40,929 nt of DNA from Trachelipus rathkii (GCA_015478945.1 JABUQX010060072.1:1-40929), one strand, 5' to 3'. Numbered from the stretch's first letter, positions 1-10,854 are shown. The notes: generated by a model not told the origin, from the sequence alone. Numbers and translations are program-made.

Positions 1-87
1 ACAGCTTTTGGTGGTCTCCACATCACCGTAAAGGAGTATTCTAGTGATGTTCTAGTTAGTGTTTCTGATGAGTAATTAGATGAGTGC

Positions 88-232
88 CAAGTGAGTGCAA
101 GTGTAGTCCAATGAATGCCAATGAGCTGCACAGTGAGTTGCCAATGAGCTGCCAAGTGAAGTGCCACATAGGTGCCAAATTGATGCCACATAGTGCCAAA
201 ACTGGTGCCACTTTTCAAGCCTTTTCTAGCCT
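88..232 (+). repeat. Short tandem array, TGCCAAGTGAG type
   Basis: Degenerate units of about 10-13 bases built on GTGCCAA / GAGTGCCA, with roughly ten copies. The mirror copy in the right arm lies at 8850-8995 as TTGGCACTCAC units. Confidence 0.75.
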
Positions 233-473
233 TCCCTGAGCCCCGATAGCCCTAAATATGGGTGTCCTACCCCTAGGTAATAAAGGTTATGAGAAATCTA
301 TTGTGTGATTATTATTACAATCTGCTAGATGCTTCATTACTATGAGATTAGTATTTTTATAACACTTATAAGCACTTACACTCTCATAGACACTTACATT
401 CAACCATATTCACCACACTCACCCCCACACACAAGAATACACTCTACACTTACACTCGCACACTCGGTATTTT

Positions 474-660
474 GTGATGCCCAACTTTGATGCCTAACTT
501 TGATGCCTCAACTTTGATGCCTCAACTTTGATGCCTCAACTTTGATGCCTCAGCATTAATGCCTCAACTTTGATGCCTCAACTTTGAAGGTTCATCTTTG
601 ATGACTCATCTTTGATGAAGTCATTCTTGATACCACTTATTGATGATATATTCTTTGATG
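474..660 (+). repeat. 13-14 base tandem array, TTTGATGCCTCAAC
   Basis: Eight to ten head-to-tail copies of TTTGATGCCTCAAC, with minor changes, run from about 480 to 590. They grade into ATCTTTGATGA-type units up to 660. The mirror copy is at 8395-8590 (GAGGCATCAAAGTT). Confidence 0.85.
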
Positions 661-714
661 ATCATCTTTTGGTTTTTTTTTTTACCCCCTTCTTTAGAAT
701 CATAAGCTGCCCAC

Positions 715-925
715 CAGCCCGCAGCTATGATCCCACCGCGCGAAGGTCCACGACCCCGCACCCGCAGGTGCGACCCGCCGCGTTCCCGCCCGACGCGTTC
801 CCGCGTTCCCGCCGCCACGTGCGCCCGCAGTCCCCGCCCGCCGCGTTCCCGCCCGCAGCGTGCGCCCGCAGGCGCAATATTACCCGCCCGCCGCGGGCGC
901 CCGCAGGCGCAATATCCCCGCACGA
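715..925 (+). repeat. GC-rich block with CCCGCCCGCCGCG repeats
   Basis: An abrupt island of high GC within AT-rich DNA, made of overlapping CCGCGTTCCCGCCCG and CGCCCGCAGGCGCAATAT units. The motif GGCGCAATATTAC is at 871-883 and a second GGCGCAATAT is at 906-915. Open frames span it on both strands, but they are a consequence of the composition and show no protein similarity. The mirror block lies at 8135-8370 and is less regular. Confidence 0.7.
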
Positions 926-1174
926 ATGAAAAATATATATATATATATATATACTATATATACATTCATTTTTATTCATACTTAAACATTTTTTATTAAA
1001 AACATTTTCGCGAACCTAAAACTGTAACTCATTACAGACATCTTTTATATTTTTTACTTAATACTTTTTAAATTATAAATTTTAAAAATTGTATGTAAGA
1101 AGAAAAAACCAGAGTTGTCTGATGTATAAACATTTTATTTTACTGAAATTTTGGACGAAATTTTATTAAAAACC

Positions 1175-1840
1175 ATTAACATACATACCTTAAAGAGTAA
1201 ATCAGTAAAACCAATAGAGGTGTTACCTAACACCTAAGGATTTAGTATGCTTTTCTTTTACTGCTTTACTGCTTTACTCATGTTTTACTGCTTTAACTTT
1301 CTGCTTTACTGCTTTAACTCACTGTTTTTACTGCTTTAACTCACTTATTTATTAAACGATTACATACCTTAAAGATAAAATCCAGTAATCAATAGAGTGT
1401 TACTAACACCTAAGATTAGTAGCTTATGTTTTACGGCTTTACTGCTTTAACTTTCTGCTTTACTCGCTTTAACTTTCTGGCTTTACTTGCTTTAACTCAT
1501 ATACCATTACATACCATTAAAGCAGTAAATCGTAAATCAGTAAATCAAACCAAACACTAAGGATTAGTATGCTTTTTGTTTTACTGCCTTACTGCTTTAA
1601 CTTTCTGAAACTTTACTGCTTTAACTCTCTCCTTTACTGCTTTAACTCACATATTTTTACATTACATACCTTAAAAGCAGTAAATCAGTAATCAATAGAG
1701 GTGTTAATAGCAACAAGGGTTAGTATGCTTTTGTTTTACTGTTTACTGCTTTAACTCTCTGCTTACTGCTTTAACTTTCTGCTTATGCTTTAACTTCTGC
1801 TTTACTGCTTAACTTTCTGCTTTACTTACATCATATATTT
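1175..1840 (+). repeat. Higher-order repeat of 150-180 bases with TTTACTGCTTTAAC subrepeats
   Basis: Four consecutive units each start with an ACATACCTTAAAG-like segment (near 1183, 1359, 1508 and 1661). Each continues through a CAGTAAATCAGTAAATC portion and an AATAGAGGTGTTA...CACCTAAGGATTAGTATGC portion, and ends in several TTTACTGCTTTAACT subrepeats. Units differ by indels. The mirror array in the right arm occupies 7230-7900 with the same number of units. Confidence 0.85.
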
Positions 1841-1950
1841 ATTAGCATTATGTTTTATTTTGTTTAATACTTTTATTTATTTTATTATTATTTTTATTAT
1901 TATTTTATTATTATTTTTATATATTTTATTTTTCATTTTTTATTATACTT
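1840..1950. repeat. TTTATTATT-rich low-complexity tract
   Basis: Almost only T and A with TTTTATTATTAT periodicity. The mirrored A-rich tract is at about 7075-7215. Confidence 0.7.
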
Positions 1951-1974
1951 AGTGTATTTACTTCAGGCCTATTA

Positions 1975-2345
1975 TTTAGAAATTAGAACACACATTCACT
2001 ATGACACTTTATACACACATTCACTTATGACACTTATACAACAACCCCTCATTCACGTATGCCAACTTACATTTAACCATAGACACTTACATTTACACTT
2101 AAACACACGCGGTCACACACACACACACACACAACACTTACATTATACACACATTCACTATGACACATTCTATACACACATTCACTATGACCCACTTACA
2201 TTTACCATAGACACTTAACATTTACACTTATACACACGCCGGTCACACACACACACCTTACACTATACACACATTCACCAATGACACTTATACACACATT
2301 CACTATGACACTTACATTAACCCATAGACAACTATACATTTACAC
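1975..2345 (+). repeat. Minisatellite, CACACATTCACTATGACACTTA type
   Basis: Units of about 22-30 bases combine TACACACATTCACTATGACAC with CATAGACACTTACATTTACAC and pure CA stretches. An open frame through it (1952-2218) is rich in His, Thr and Tyr purely because of the repeat. The mirror copy is at 6660-7060. Confidence 0.8.
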
Positions 2346-2369
2346 TTAATTTACACTTACAACAGCACA

Positions 2370-2625
2370 CACACAACACACAGATTACACACTCACACAC
2401 AGATTTACTTACACACCGATATTTTCTTACACTCACACAGATTTACTTACACTCCACAGATTTCTTACACTCACACAAGATTTACTTACACACACAGATG
2501 TACTTACACTCACACACAGATTTACTTAACACACAGATTTATTACACACACATATACTTACACCTCAGATTTACTACCACACAGATTGTACTTACATCAC
2601 ACAACACACACACACACACGCACAC
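2370..2625 (+). repeat. Minisatellite, CACACAGATTTACTTACACT type
   Basis: About ten units of roughly 20 bases. The mirror copy is at 6350-6650 as GTAAGTAAATCTGTGTGTGT. Confidence 0.8.
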
Positions 2626-3240
2626 TCCCTTAGAACATAACATAATTTATTAAAACATTTTATGTTTTAATTAAACACAGTAACATTATATACTCATTCA
2701 AACTATACTAAAATTATTCAAAGTTCTGTAAAAACTCTCTAATAATAAAATCAATCATTATCTTTGAACAAAGAATTTACATTATTAACTGTTAATACTA
2801 ATTTTGTGATAAATTTATAACTATCAAGGTTTATAATAACTTTACTAAAATTTTATGAAAATTTTATTAAAACATATATTTTACCGCTACCTTCAAAGCA
2901 ATTAAACTCAGTAAATCAGTAAGGGATCAGCCCTAGCAATCCTCTACACCAAGCTATGCCACGTTATGTTCTATTGACTTACTGCTTTACTCATCTTTTA
3001 GCCATTATAAGATATAAAAATAAACAAAATAAGTTCTCCTGGATAACCTAACATGTATTTATTAAATCATTCTAAAGTTTTATTTAAAAAGAACAATTAT
3101 TCACTTACATTTATTATTCGCTCGATGTTAACTTAAAATATTCAAAGTTTTTTAAATAATTCGGATTTCTTTATTATTATTATTTATTATCTATGTACAT
3201 TGACAATCCATCAGGAGAAAACACAACAACCCGCAACTCC
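2626..3240. other. AT-rich arm sequence without tandem structure
   Basis: Mostly AT-rich unique arm sequence. It holds one isolated piece related to the higher-order repeat (2905-3000, CAGTAAATCAGTAAG...TTACTGCTTTACTC), mirrored at 5960-6070. No coding potential. Confidence 0.5.
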
Positions 3241-3244
3241 TTAC

Positions 3245-3490
3245 AGATACGAAACTGACCTCTCTCTGTAAATGGTGTTGAAAATAACTACTTTAGGCCT
3301 AAATTCTAGGATAATCCTTTTGTAGCCCGGAGCGATTTAGGCCTAATATCCAGGTCAAAATATATTTTCCAAACTGACCTTTTTCTGTAAAATGTAGTGC
3401 AATAACTACGTGTTAGCTAAATTTAGGATAAAGCTTTTTGTCATCCCACTGCGGATTTAGCCTAATACCAGGTCAAAAGGTTATTCCAGT
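3245..3490 (+). repeat. Two tandem units of about 120 bases (AAACTGACC...CCAGGTCAAAA)
   Basis: Two consecutive copies start at about 3249 and 3373 with AAACTGACC and end with CCAGGTCAAAA. Each contains a GGCCTAAATT(C)TAGGATAA segment and a CGGATTTAGGCCTAAT segment. The palindromic TTTAGGCCTAAA core is repeated within the unit. The mirror pair lies at 5450-5705. Confidence 0.75.
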
Positions 3491-3880
3491 ATAGACAAGA
3501 AATCATTGTATATATTATTACTTTATAAATATATTTCAAACTGAAACAATGCTGGAGTCGGTATAGATCCTTTAAGCAGTAAGAAGAATGTTTCCTACTT
3601 GCTGATTGGTCGGAGTAACTACCTTATCTAATAATAATCCGACTTGTATGTGACTTGGTCGAGAATATATTTTATCGTCTTTTGAAATTAACTTTTGTTC
3701 TTTAAACTTGATGTGAGCAGGTGTGTTTTATTATCTTTTAGACCCCCAACTCATTTTTTAAAGATCATAGTCCATTTTATCTGTTAAGCGGTTGCACACT
3801 AGTTATCTTGATTTGTATTAAAAGTGTTTTATTTTTATTAAGTCGTATATCATATTTATAATAAATACTTACATTGGGGG
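3491..3880. other. Unique AT-rich arm sequence
   Basis: No tandem structure and no gene seen. It is mirrored at about 5090-5450, which supports arm continuity. Confidence 0.5.
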
Positions 3881-4065
3881 GACTAATTATTAATTTCACT
3901 AGGAATAATAATTAATTAATTCCTAGATTTATAGTAGATCACTGAAGCAAACCGCAAGAGCGCCCGCAAGCGCCAAACCCGGTGCGGAACCGACGCTATG
4001 AAACCCGGCCGGCGTAATATTACTACGCGGTCGCGAAATATTTTCTTTATGATACGCCGTTGTAA

Positions 4066-4905
4066 ACTTTCATTACATCATTTTGTATTTTCAAAAATAC
4101 CGTTTCCTATATTTATGAGTCGTCCATTTTTTTTCTTACTTGAACATTTTTTAATTTTATTTATAAGATTGTTTCTCTAATTCCTAATTTTAAATTCCAT
4201 TTAGTTTTGAAAAGAACATTTTGCTTTGTAGAAAAGCAGTTTGTTTATTTATCCTTAAAGTTATATTTCCTTGAGGGAAATAGAACAAAAAGTCCGGATG
4301 TGACGCTGGGCCATGTTCCTCTTGTGTGGTCATGCATTTAAGATCTTATTACTCTTAAGGAATGATAAAAACAGAGTTCATTTGCCTCTAGTTACACATA
4401 TGATACGACGTAGAGTTTATGTATAGAAGTTATCCATTCCCTCCCTTTTCAAGGTATCTTTACGGTTTTAAACTTCTCTATGTATAAGTTATGAAAAAAG
4501 TGTTTTAATCTAAAATATTTATTACATAAATTCCTACATATATTTAATTAATAAACACAAATGTGTGTACATGCATATAAACTTCCCCTCATTGTACAAT
4601 CCGTAATTTCTCTTTATGGATTTCCAGTATTGTATCATATCATTTATACTTTCAAATTACAGATTCGAAGTATGTAAGTTCATACCTCTCTATATCAGAT
4701 GTTGTATGCATTCGGCAATCATCGAGAATATCTCCCTTGTTGTAATAAACACTGATATACCAGGACTTTTAAAAAAACTAATGCGCTTGAACACATGTTT
4801 TAAGGTTCGTAAATATACCTTGATACCAGTAACAAAAATAATTATACATTCTGAAAGGGACGGTGTCCAAAAGATATCAATCTCTAGGATGTATGCCCTA
4901 CCCCT
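4066..4905. other. Loop (spacer) between the arms of the giant inverted repeat
   Basis: The two arms stop matching at about 4065 on the left and 4906 on the right, leaving about 840 bases that do not pair with each other. The sequence is AT-rich and low in simple repeats, unlike the arms. Short open frames run on both strands near 4616-4980, the longest under 100 codons, and I recognise no protein motif in them. A loop of this size argues against a simple hairpin-read chimera, which would have almost none. It could be the middle domain of a Foldback-type element or unrelated inserted DNA. Confidence 0.7.
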
Positions 4906-7900
4906 TTGAAATACAAAACGCCCCATATTTTTCGCGACGCGAGTAATATTAACGCCGGCGGGTTCATGCTCGTTCCGCACCGGTCGTGCTTGCGGCGCTT
5001 CTTGCGTTTTGCTTTCACGTGCATCTACTATAAATCTAGTGAATTAATTATTATCTTTTCTAGTAAATTAATAATTACTCCTCAATGTAAGTATTTAATA
5101 TAAATATGATATACACTTAGTAAAAATAAAACACTTCTAATACAAATCAGATAACTTGTCCACCGCTTAACAGTAAAAATGACTATGATTTTAAAATGGG
5201 TTGGGGTCTAAAAGATAATAAAACACAACCTGCTCAAAATACAAGTTTAAAGAACAAAGTTAAGTTTTCAAAAGAACGCATAAAATATTCTCTCGACCAC
5301 ATACGAGGTCATATAGAGATAAGGCTTACTCCGACCAATCACAAGTAAGGAAACATTTCCTTCTTACCTGGATCAAAGTATCTTACCGATCCAGCATGTC
5401 TCAGTTTGAAATATATAGAAAAGTAATTAATAATAACAATGATTCTTGTCTTTACTGGAATTCCTTTTAACCTGGTATTAGGCTTAAATCCGCATGGATA
5501 CAAAAAGGCTTATCCTCCTGAATTTAGGCCTAAATTTAGGCCTCACGTAGTTATTCCACCACATTTTACAGAAAAAGGTTAGTTTGAAATATATTTTAGA
5601 CCTGGAATTAGGCTTAAATCGCCCGGGATACAAAAAAGATTATCCTAAATTTAGGCCTAAAGTAATTATTTCAAACACATTTTACAGATAGAGAGGTCAG
5701 TTTCGTATCTTGTAAGGAGTGCGGGTTGTTGTGTGTTCTCGTGATGGATTTGCATGTTGATACAAGATATAATAATATTAATAATAAAGAAAATCCGATT
5801 TTTAAAAACTTTGGAATATTTTTAGTTTAACATCGAGCGAATAAATATAAATGTAAGTGAATAATGTTATTTTTAAAATAAAAACTTAGAATGTTTTTAA
5901 TAAAATAGTTTAGTGTTTAAAAAGAATTATTTTGTTATTTTTTATACTTATTACATGGGGTAAAAGATGATGTAAAGCAGTAAGTCATTAGAACAAAACG
6001 TGGCATAGCTTGGTGTAGATGGGTGCTAGGGGCTGACCTTACTGATTTTACTGATTTATTGCTATTAAGGTACGTAAAATATATGTTTTTAATTAAAATT
6101 TCATCTAAAATTTTTAGTAAAAGTTATTTTAAAAACTTGATAGTTATAAAATTTAAACAAAAAGTATTAAAAGTTAATAATAAATTCTTTGTTCAAACAT
6201 AATGATTGAATTTATTATAGAAGTTTTAAGAAACTTGAAAATAATTTTAGTTCTATTTGAATGAGTAATATAAATTGTACGTGTGTAATTAAAACATAAA
6301 ATGTTTTAATAAATCTAACCGTAAGTGTGAAAGTGATTTGTTGCGTGTGTGTGTGTGTGTGTGTTGTGTGGTGTGTGTTGTGGATGTAAGTAAATCTGTG
6401 TGTGTAAGTAAATCTGTGTGTGTAAGTAAATATGGTGTGTGTAAGTAAACGCATTGGTGTGTAAGATAAATCTGTGTGTGAAGTGTAGTAATCTGTGTTT
6501 GTAAGTAAATCTGTGTGAGTGTAGTAAGTCTGCTGTTGTGAGTGTAACGTAAAATCTGTGTGATGTAAGCTAAATCTGCGATAGGTAATAAATCTGTGTG
6601 CGAGTGTAAGTAAATCTGTGTGCTAGTAGGTGGATGATGTGTGTGTGTGTGTCGTAAGTTAAGTGTCTAAGGTTAAATGTAAGTGTCATTGGTTAAATGT
6701 AAGTTCATAGTGAATTGTGTTGATAAAGGTCATGGTGAAGTGTGTATAAGTGTAGTGTGTGATGTTGTGTGTGTGTGTGTGTATTATGTGTGTGTGTGTG
6801 TGTGTGACCGCGTGTGTATAAGTGTAAAAGTAAGTGTCTAGGTAAATGTCAGTGTCATAGTGAATGTGTGTTAAGGTGTCATAGTGAATGTGTGTATAAG
6901 TGTAACGTGCGTTGTGTGTGTGTGTGTGTGTGTAGTGTGTGAGTGTGACCGCGTGTGTATATGTGTAAAATGTAGTGTCTATGGGGTTAAATGTAAGTGG
7001 CAAGTGATCGTGTGTATAGTTGTCATAGTGAATGGTGTGTATAAGTGTCATTAGTCCGAATGTAGTGCTTCTAAATTAATAATAACAATAGGATGAAGTA
7101 AATTAACACTAAGTATCATAATAAAAATAAAATAAAATAATAAAAATATAATAAAAAATAATTAATAAAAAAATAATAAAATAAATAAAAAGGCTATTAA
7201 AACAAAATAAAAAACATAATGCTAATAAATATATAGTTAAAGCAGTAAAGCAGAAGTTAAAGCAGTAAGCAGAAAGTTAAAGCAGTAAGCAGAAGTTTAA
7301 AGCAGTTAAAGCAGAAAGTTAAGCAGTTAAAGCAGTAAAACAAAAGCATACTAATCCCCTTGTTGCTATGTAAAACCTCTATTGATTTACTGATTTACTG
7401 CTTTAAGGTATGTAATGTTAATAAATATATGAGTTAAAGCAGGAAAGCATGGAGTTAAAGCAGTAAAGCAGAAAGTTAAAGCAGTAAAGCAGTAAAACAA
7501 AAGATACTAATCCCTTAATGTTAGGTAACACCTCTATTGATTTACTGATTTTACTGCTTTAAGGTATGTATGTTATATGAGTTAAGCAGTAAAGCAGAAA
7601 GTTAAAGCAGTAGCAGAAAGTTTAAAGCAGTAAAGCAGTAAACAAAAAGCCTACTAATCCCTTAGGTGTTAGGTAACCTCTATTATTGATTTACTGATGT
7701 TACTGCTTTAAGGTAATGTAATTGTTAATAAATATTGTGAGTTAAAACCAGTTAAAAACAGTGAGTTAAAGCAGTAAAGCAGAAGTTAAGCAGTTTTAAA
7801 ACATGGTTAAAGCAGTTAAAGCAGAAACAAAAGCATACTACATCCCTTATTTTAGGTAACACCTGCTACTTGATACTGATTTATGTTTAGGTATTAATGT

Positions 7901-9045
7901 TAATGTTTTTAATTAAAATTTACGTCAATTCTGTAGTTAAAATAAAATTGTTATACATCAACACTTCTGGTTTTTTCTTCTTACATACAATGTTAAAAAT
8001 TTATAAAATTTAAAAGTATTAAGTAAAAAATATAAAAGATGTCTGTAATGAGTTACAGTGATTAGTTCGCGAAAATGTTTTAAATAAAAAAAATTTAAGT
8101 ATGAAATAAAAATGAATGACTCTTATATAATGTAATGCCGCATTCGCGCGGGATAGCTGCACCCGTGCGGCCGGCGACGGCGGCGGCTTCGTAAGCTTGC
8201 TCGGCGAAGCGCACGTGGCCGACGGGAAGCAGAATATTGGCCTGCGGCGGCACGTGGCGGCGGGGAAGCGCGGGAACGCGTCGGGCAGGGCCAACGGCTG
8301 CTGCCCACCTGCGCGGCCAGGGGCCTGGACCTTCGCGCGGTGGGATCAGCCTGCGGCCTGGGTGGGCAGCTTATGATCTAGAGGTAGACAAAAGATGATG
8401 TCATCAAAGATGAATCATCAATATAGGTGGTATCAAGATACGTTATCAAAGATGAGTCATCAAAATAACCATTCAAGTTGAGGCATCAATGTGGAGGCAA
8501 TTACATGCTGAGGCATCAAAGTTGAGGCATCAAAGTGAGGCATCAAGTTGGGGCATCAAAGTTGAGCATCCAAAGTTGCGGGCATCAAATTACCGAGATG
8601 TGCGAGTGTAAGTGTAAGTGTACTGTGTGGTATGGGTGAGTGTAGGTGTATATGGTGTAATGTAAGTGTCTATGCCGAGAGTGTAGTGCTTATAAAGTGA
8701 GTTATAAAAATACTAAACTCATAGTATGATAGCATTCTAGAGATTGTAAATACACAACGTAGATATCCTCATTACCTTCATTACCCTAGGGGTTAGACAC
8801 CGCATATTAGGGCTATTCGGGCTCAGGGGAGGCTAGAAAGGCTTGAAAAAGTTGGCACTCAGTTGGCACTATGTGGCAATCACTTGGCACTATGTGGCAC
8901 TCACTTGGCACTCATTGCACTCACTTGGCACTCATTGGCACTCATAGGCCACTTCACTTAGGCACTCACTTTTGCACTCATCTATACTCATTAGAACACT
9001 AATGAACATCACTAGATAGCTCCCTTACGTTTGATTGGAGACACC
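4906..9045 (-). repeat. Right arm of giant inverted repeat (Foldback-like)
   Basis: This is the reverse complement of positions 1-4065, reproducing each tandem-repeat block in mirror order: GC-rich inner end 4906-5010; duplicated unit of about 120 bases 5450-5705; TG-rich minisatellites 6310-7060; AAAGCAG higher-order repeat 7230-7900; GC-rich block 8135-8370; GAGGCATCAAAGTT array 8395-8590; and TTGGCACTCA array 8850-8995. The last base-level match to the left arm is around 8996-9045, which pairs with window positions 1-60. Because the left arm is cut by the window edge, the true outer end of this arm is not defined; repeats of the CATCAAAGATGA kind continue to about 9160. Confidence 0.9.
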
Positions 9046-9382
9046 AAACATGTACCATCAATATAGGCACATCAAGAAATGAACCGCTAAAGAGACGTAT
9101 CAAAAGATGAAGTCCATCATAATGCTGAGTCATAAAATGAGCATCCAAATTGTAGGGGCACGATGTAGGCTAGTATAGGTGTACGCTAGGTGAAGGCTGG
9201 GTGGAGTCTAGGGGTAGGTGTGGTGTAGGCTAGGTGAAGGCTGGTGGAGGCTAGGTGTAGAGTGTAGGCGAGGTGAAGGCTGAGTTGCGAATCTAGGTGT
9301 AGTGTAGCTAGTGAAGGTATGGTGGAAGGCTAGGTGCGGGTGTAGGCTAGAGTGAAGGCTAGTCTGTAGGCTAAGGTGTAGG

Positions 9383-9418
<36 letters not shown>

Positions 9419-9420
9419 AG
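9046..9420 (+). repeat. Minisatellite GGTGTAGGCTAGGTGAAGGCT plus GT tract
   Basis: From about 9160 to 9390, units of about 11 and 22 bases built on GTAGGCTAGGTG and GAAGGCTGGTGGAG repeat many times. A nearly pure GT run of about 28 bases follows (9388-9417). The first 110 bases still carry CATCAAAGATGA-like units as in the palindrome's right arm. Confidence 0.8.
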
Positions 9421-9600
9421 TGCGTGTTAGTGATGCCAAAATATTCAAAAATAGGGCATTAAGCCCCTAAAGGGTGGTACAAAATAGGGTGGGCAAAATT
9501 TGACCCTGGAAGGACCAGAAGGTTTGGTTCGAAAAAATTAGGGGATACGTACAAACCGGTTGCTGACGCAACCGCTTGGCGCAACCCTTCTTCGAATGGG
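9421..9600. other. Unassigned sequence before the 15-base array
   Basis: A short mixed-composition stretch containing CGCAACC-type short repeats near 9565-9590. Open frames on either strand continue from the neighbouring array and show no known domain. Confidence 0.4.
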
Positions 9601-9830
9601 TTGCAAAAAATTAGGGTTCTCAAAAAATTAGGGGTTTTAAAAAAAATTTGGGTTCTCAAAAAAAAATTTGGGTTCTCAAAAATTTGGGTTCTCAAAAAAT
9701 TTGGGTTCTCAAAAAATATTGGGGTTCTCAAAATCGGGTTCTCCAAAAATCCGGGTTCTCAAAATATCCGGGTTCTCAAAAAGGGTTCTCAAAAAATCCG
9801 GTTTCTCAAAAAATCCGGGTCAAAAAGGTC
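9601..9830 (+). repeat. 14-18 base tandem array, GGGTTCTCAAAAAAT
   Basis: About fourteen units of GGGTTCTCAAAAAATTT or the variant GGGTTCTCAAAAAATCC, head to tail, with the A-run varying by one to several bases. Open frames in several phases across it encode monotonous repeats (VLKKLG and GSQK types) and are repeat shadows, not genes. It resembles a G-rich/A-rich telomere-type strand but is not a known telomere motif. Confidence 0.85.
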
Positions 9831-9945
9831 AAGGCCCAAAAAGTTAAGGTAAAAAATTAGGGTTGCCAAAAAAGGTCAAGGTCAAAAAAAGTCGCGGTCA
9901 AAAAAAGGTCAAAGGCAGGTAAAAATTGGGCTCAAAAAGGTCAAT
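9831..9945 (+). repeat. AAGGTCAAGGTCAAAAAA degenerate array
   Basis: Short irregular repeats of AAAAAGGTCAAGG follow directly on the previous array and probably derive from the same process. Confidence 0.6.
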
Positions 9946-10089
9946 TGTTTTGTGTCCCAATATTACATCCCTACTACTAATAACTATTCTCTCTCTCTAG
10001 CACTTTAGTATCTATGCACTCTATTACATTTTTGAAACTCTACCCTTCATTTAGGTCTTTTCATTTTTGAAAGTCGTCCTACCCATCAA

Positions 10090-10180
10090 CAATAGCTCAG
10101 GACTTGGAGGTTGACCTTCGGAGTGGTTGACTTGGAAGGTTGACCCTGGAGAGTTGACCTTGGAGGTTGACCTTCTGGAG
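10090..10180 (+). repeat. 15-base array, GGTTGACCTTGGA
   Basis: Five or six units of GGAGGTTGACCTT(C/G)GGA type. It lies inside the first copy of the direct duplication. The second copy has only a degenerate remnant near 12350-12370, so the array expanded in one copy only. Confidence 0.7.
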
Positions 10181-10339
10181 CACTAAATGGGAATGAGAAA
10201 ACCATGACTTTTTCAATGGCCTCAAAAACACTCGCTTGTTATCATTACTCTACCCAGCGGTTTAATTCAGAGAGCTGGTGGACCCGGGGGGAATTTCCCC
10301 CGAAACATCAAAACTGTCCCCCAGAGATTCTCCAAATTA

Positions 10340-10382
10340 TAATATACATAATATACTATACCTATATATATTTTAGATATAT

Positions 10383-10413
<31 letters not shown>

Positions 10414-10522
10414 CCTATAATATATAATATATATCATAATATATATATATATATATTATATATATAATAATATAGTATTTTTTTTTTTTTTTTGTATATA
10501 TATATATAATATATATATTTAA

Positions 10523-10563
<41 letters not shown>

Positions 10564-10854
10564 TAATATACCGCTATAAAAATTAAAAAAGTTGACGACT
10601 ATGTAATATTTAATTATCTAATATATCTATCTATCTGTTACATCACGATATATATATATATTTATAGTATATATAATATATATATATATTATATATATAT
10701 ATATATATAATATATATATTATATAATATTATATATATATATATAATATATAATATATAATAAATATATATATATATATTATATAATATATATATATATA
10801 TAACTTATTATATATAATATATATATTAATATATAAGTATATATATATCATATT

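Larger units (their letters stand above)
1..4065 (+). repeat. Left arm of giant inverted repeat (Foldback-like)
   Basis: This whole segment reappears in reverse complement at about 4906-9045, in the same order. Anchor pairs I matched by eye are: the segment near 250 (CCCTAAATATGGG) with 8800-8815; the GC-rich block 715-925 with 8135-8370; the TTTAGGCCTAAA region near 3285 with the one near 5655; and the CCGGCGTAATATTAC region near 4015 with 4943-4958. Paired coordinates sum to about 8960-9060, so the drift between arms is small and comes from scattered 1-5 base indels. The arm is a mosaic of tandem repeats (listed separately) with AT-rich unique sequence between them. It begins inside the match, so the outer end lies beyond the window. 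No coding potential is convincing in it. Confidence 0.9.

Noticed and set aside
474..660. CRISPR-like regularly repeated array
   Set aside because: The units are directly adjacent with no unique spacers, and the surroundings are eukaryotic; it is a minisatellite.
612..999. Overlapping Arg/Pro/Ala-rich open frames in the GC-rich block
   Set aside because: They occur on both strands and in several frames because of GC-rich repeats; there is no protein motif, and the mirrored copy does not keep the same frame.
1952..2218. His/Thr/Tyr-rich open frame
   Set aside because: It is a translation of the CACACATTCACTATGACAC minisatellite.
4015..4023. An endogenous CRESS-type viral copy
   Set aside because: Only the nonamer is present. 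No Rep or capsid coding sequence lies nearby, and the flanks do not form a proper stem.
4616..4980. Overlapping open frames of just under 100 codons in the palindrome loop
   Set aside because: The frames overlap on opposite strands, match no family I know and have no start context; they are kept only as a remark on the loop.
9601..9860. Lysine-rich open frames in two phases
   Set aside because: They are translations of the GGGTTCTCAAAAAAT array.
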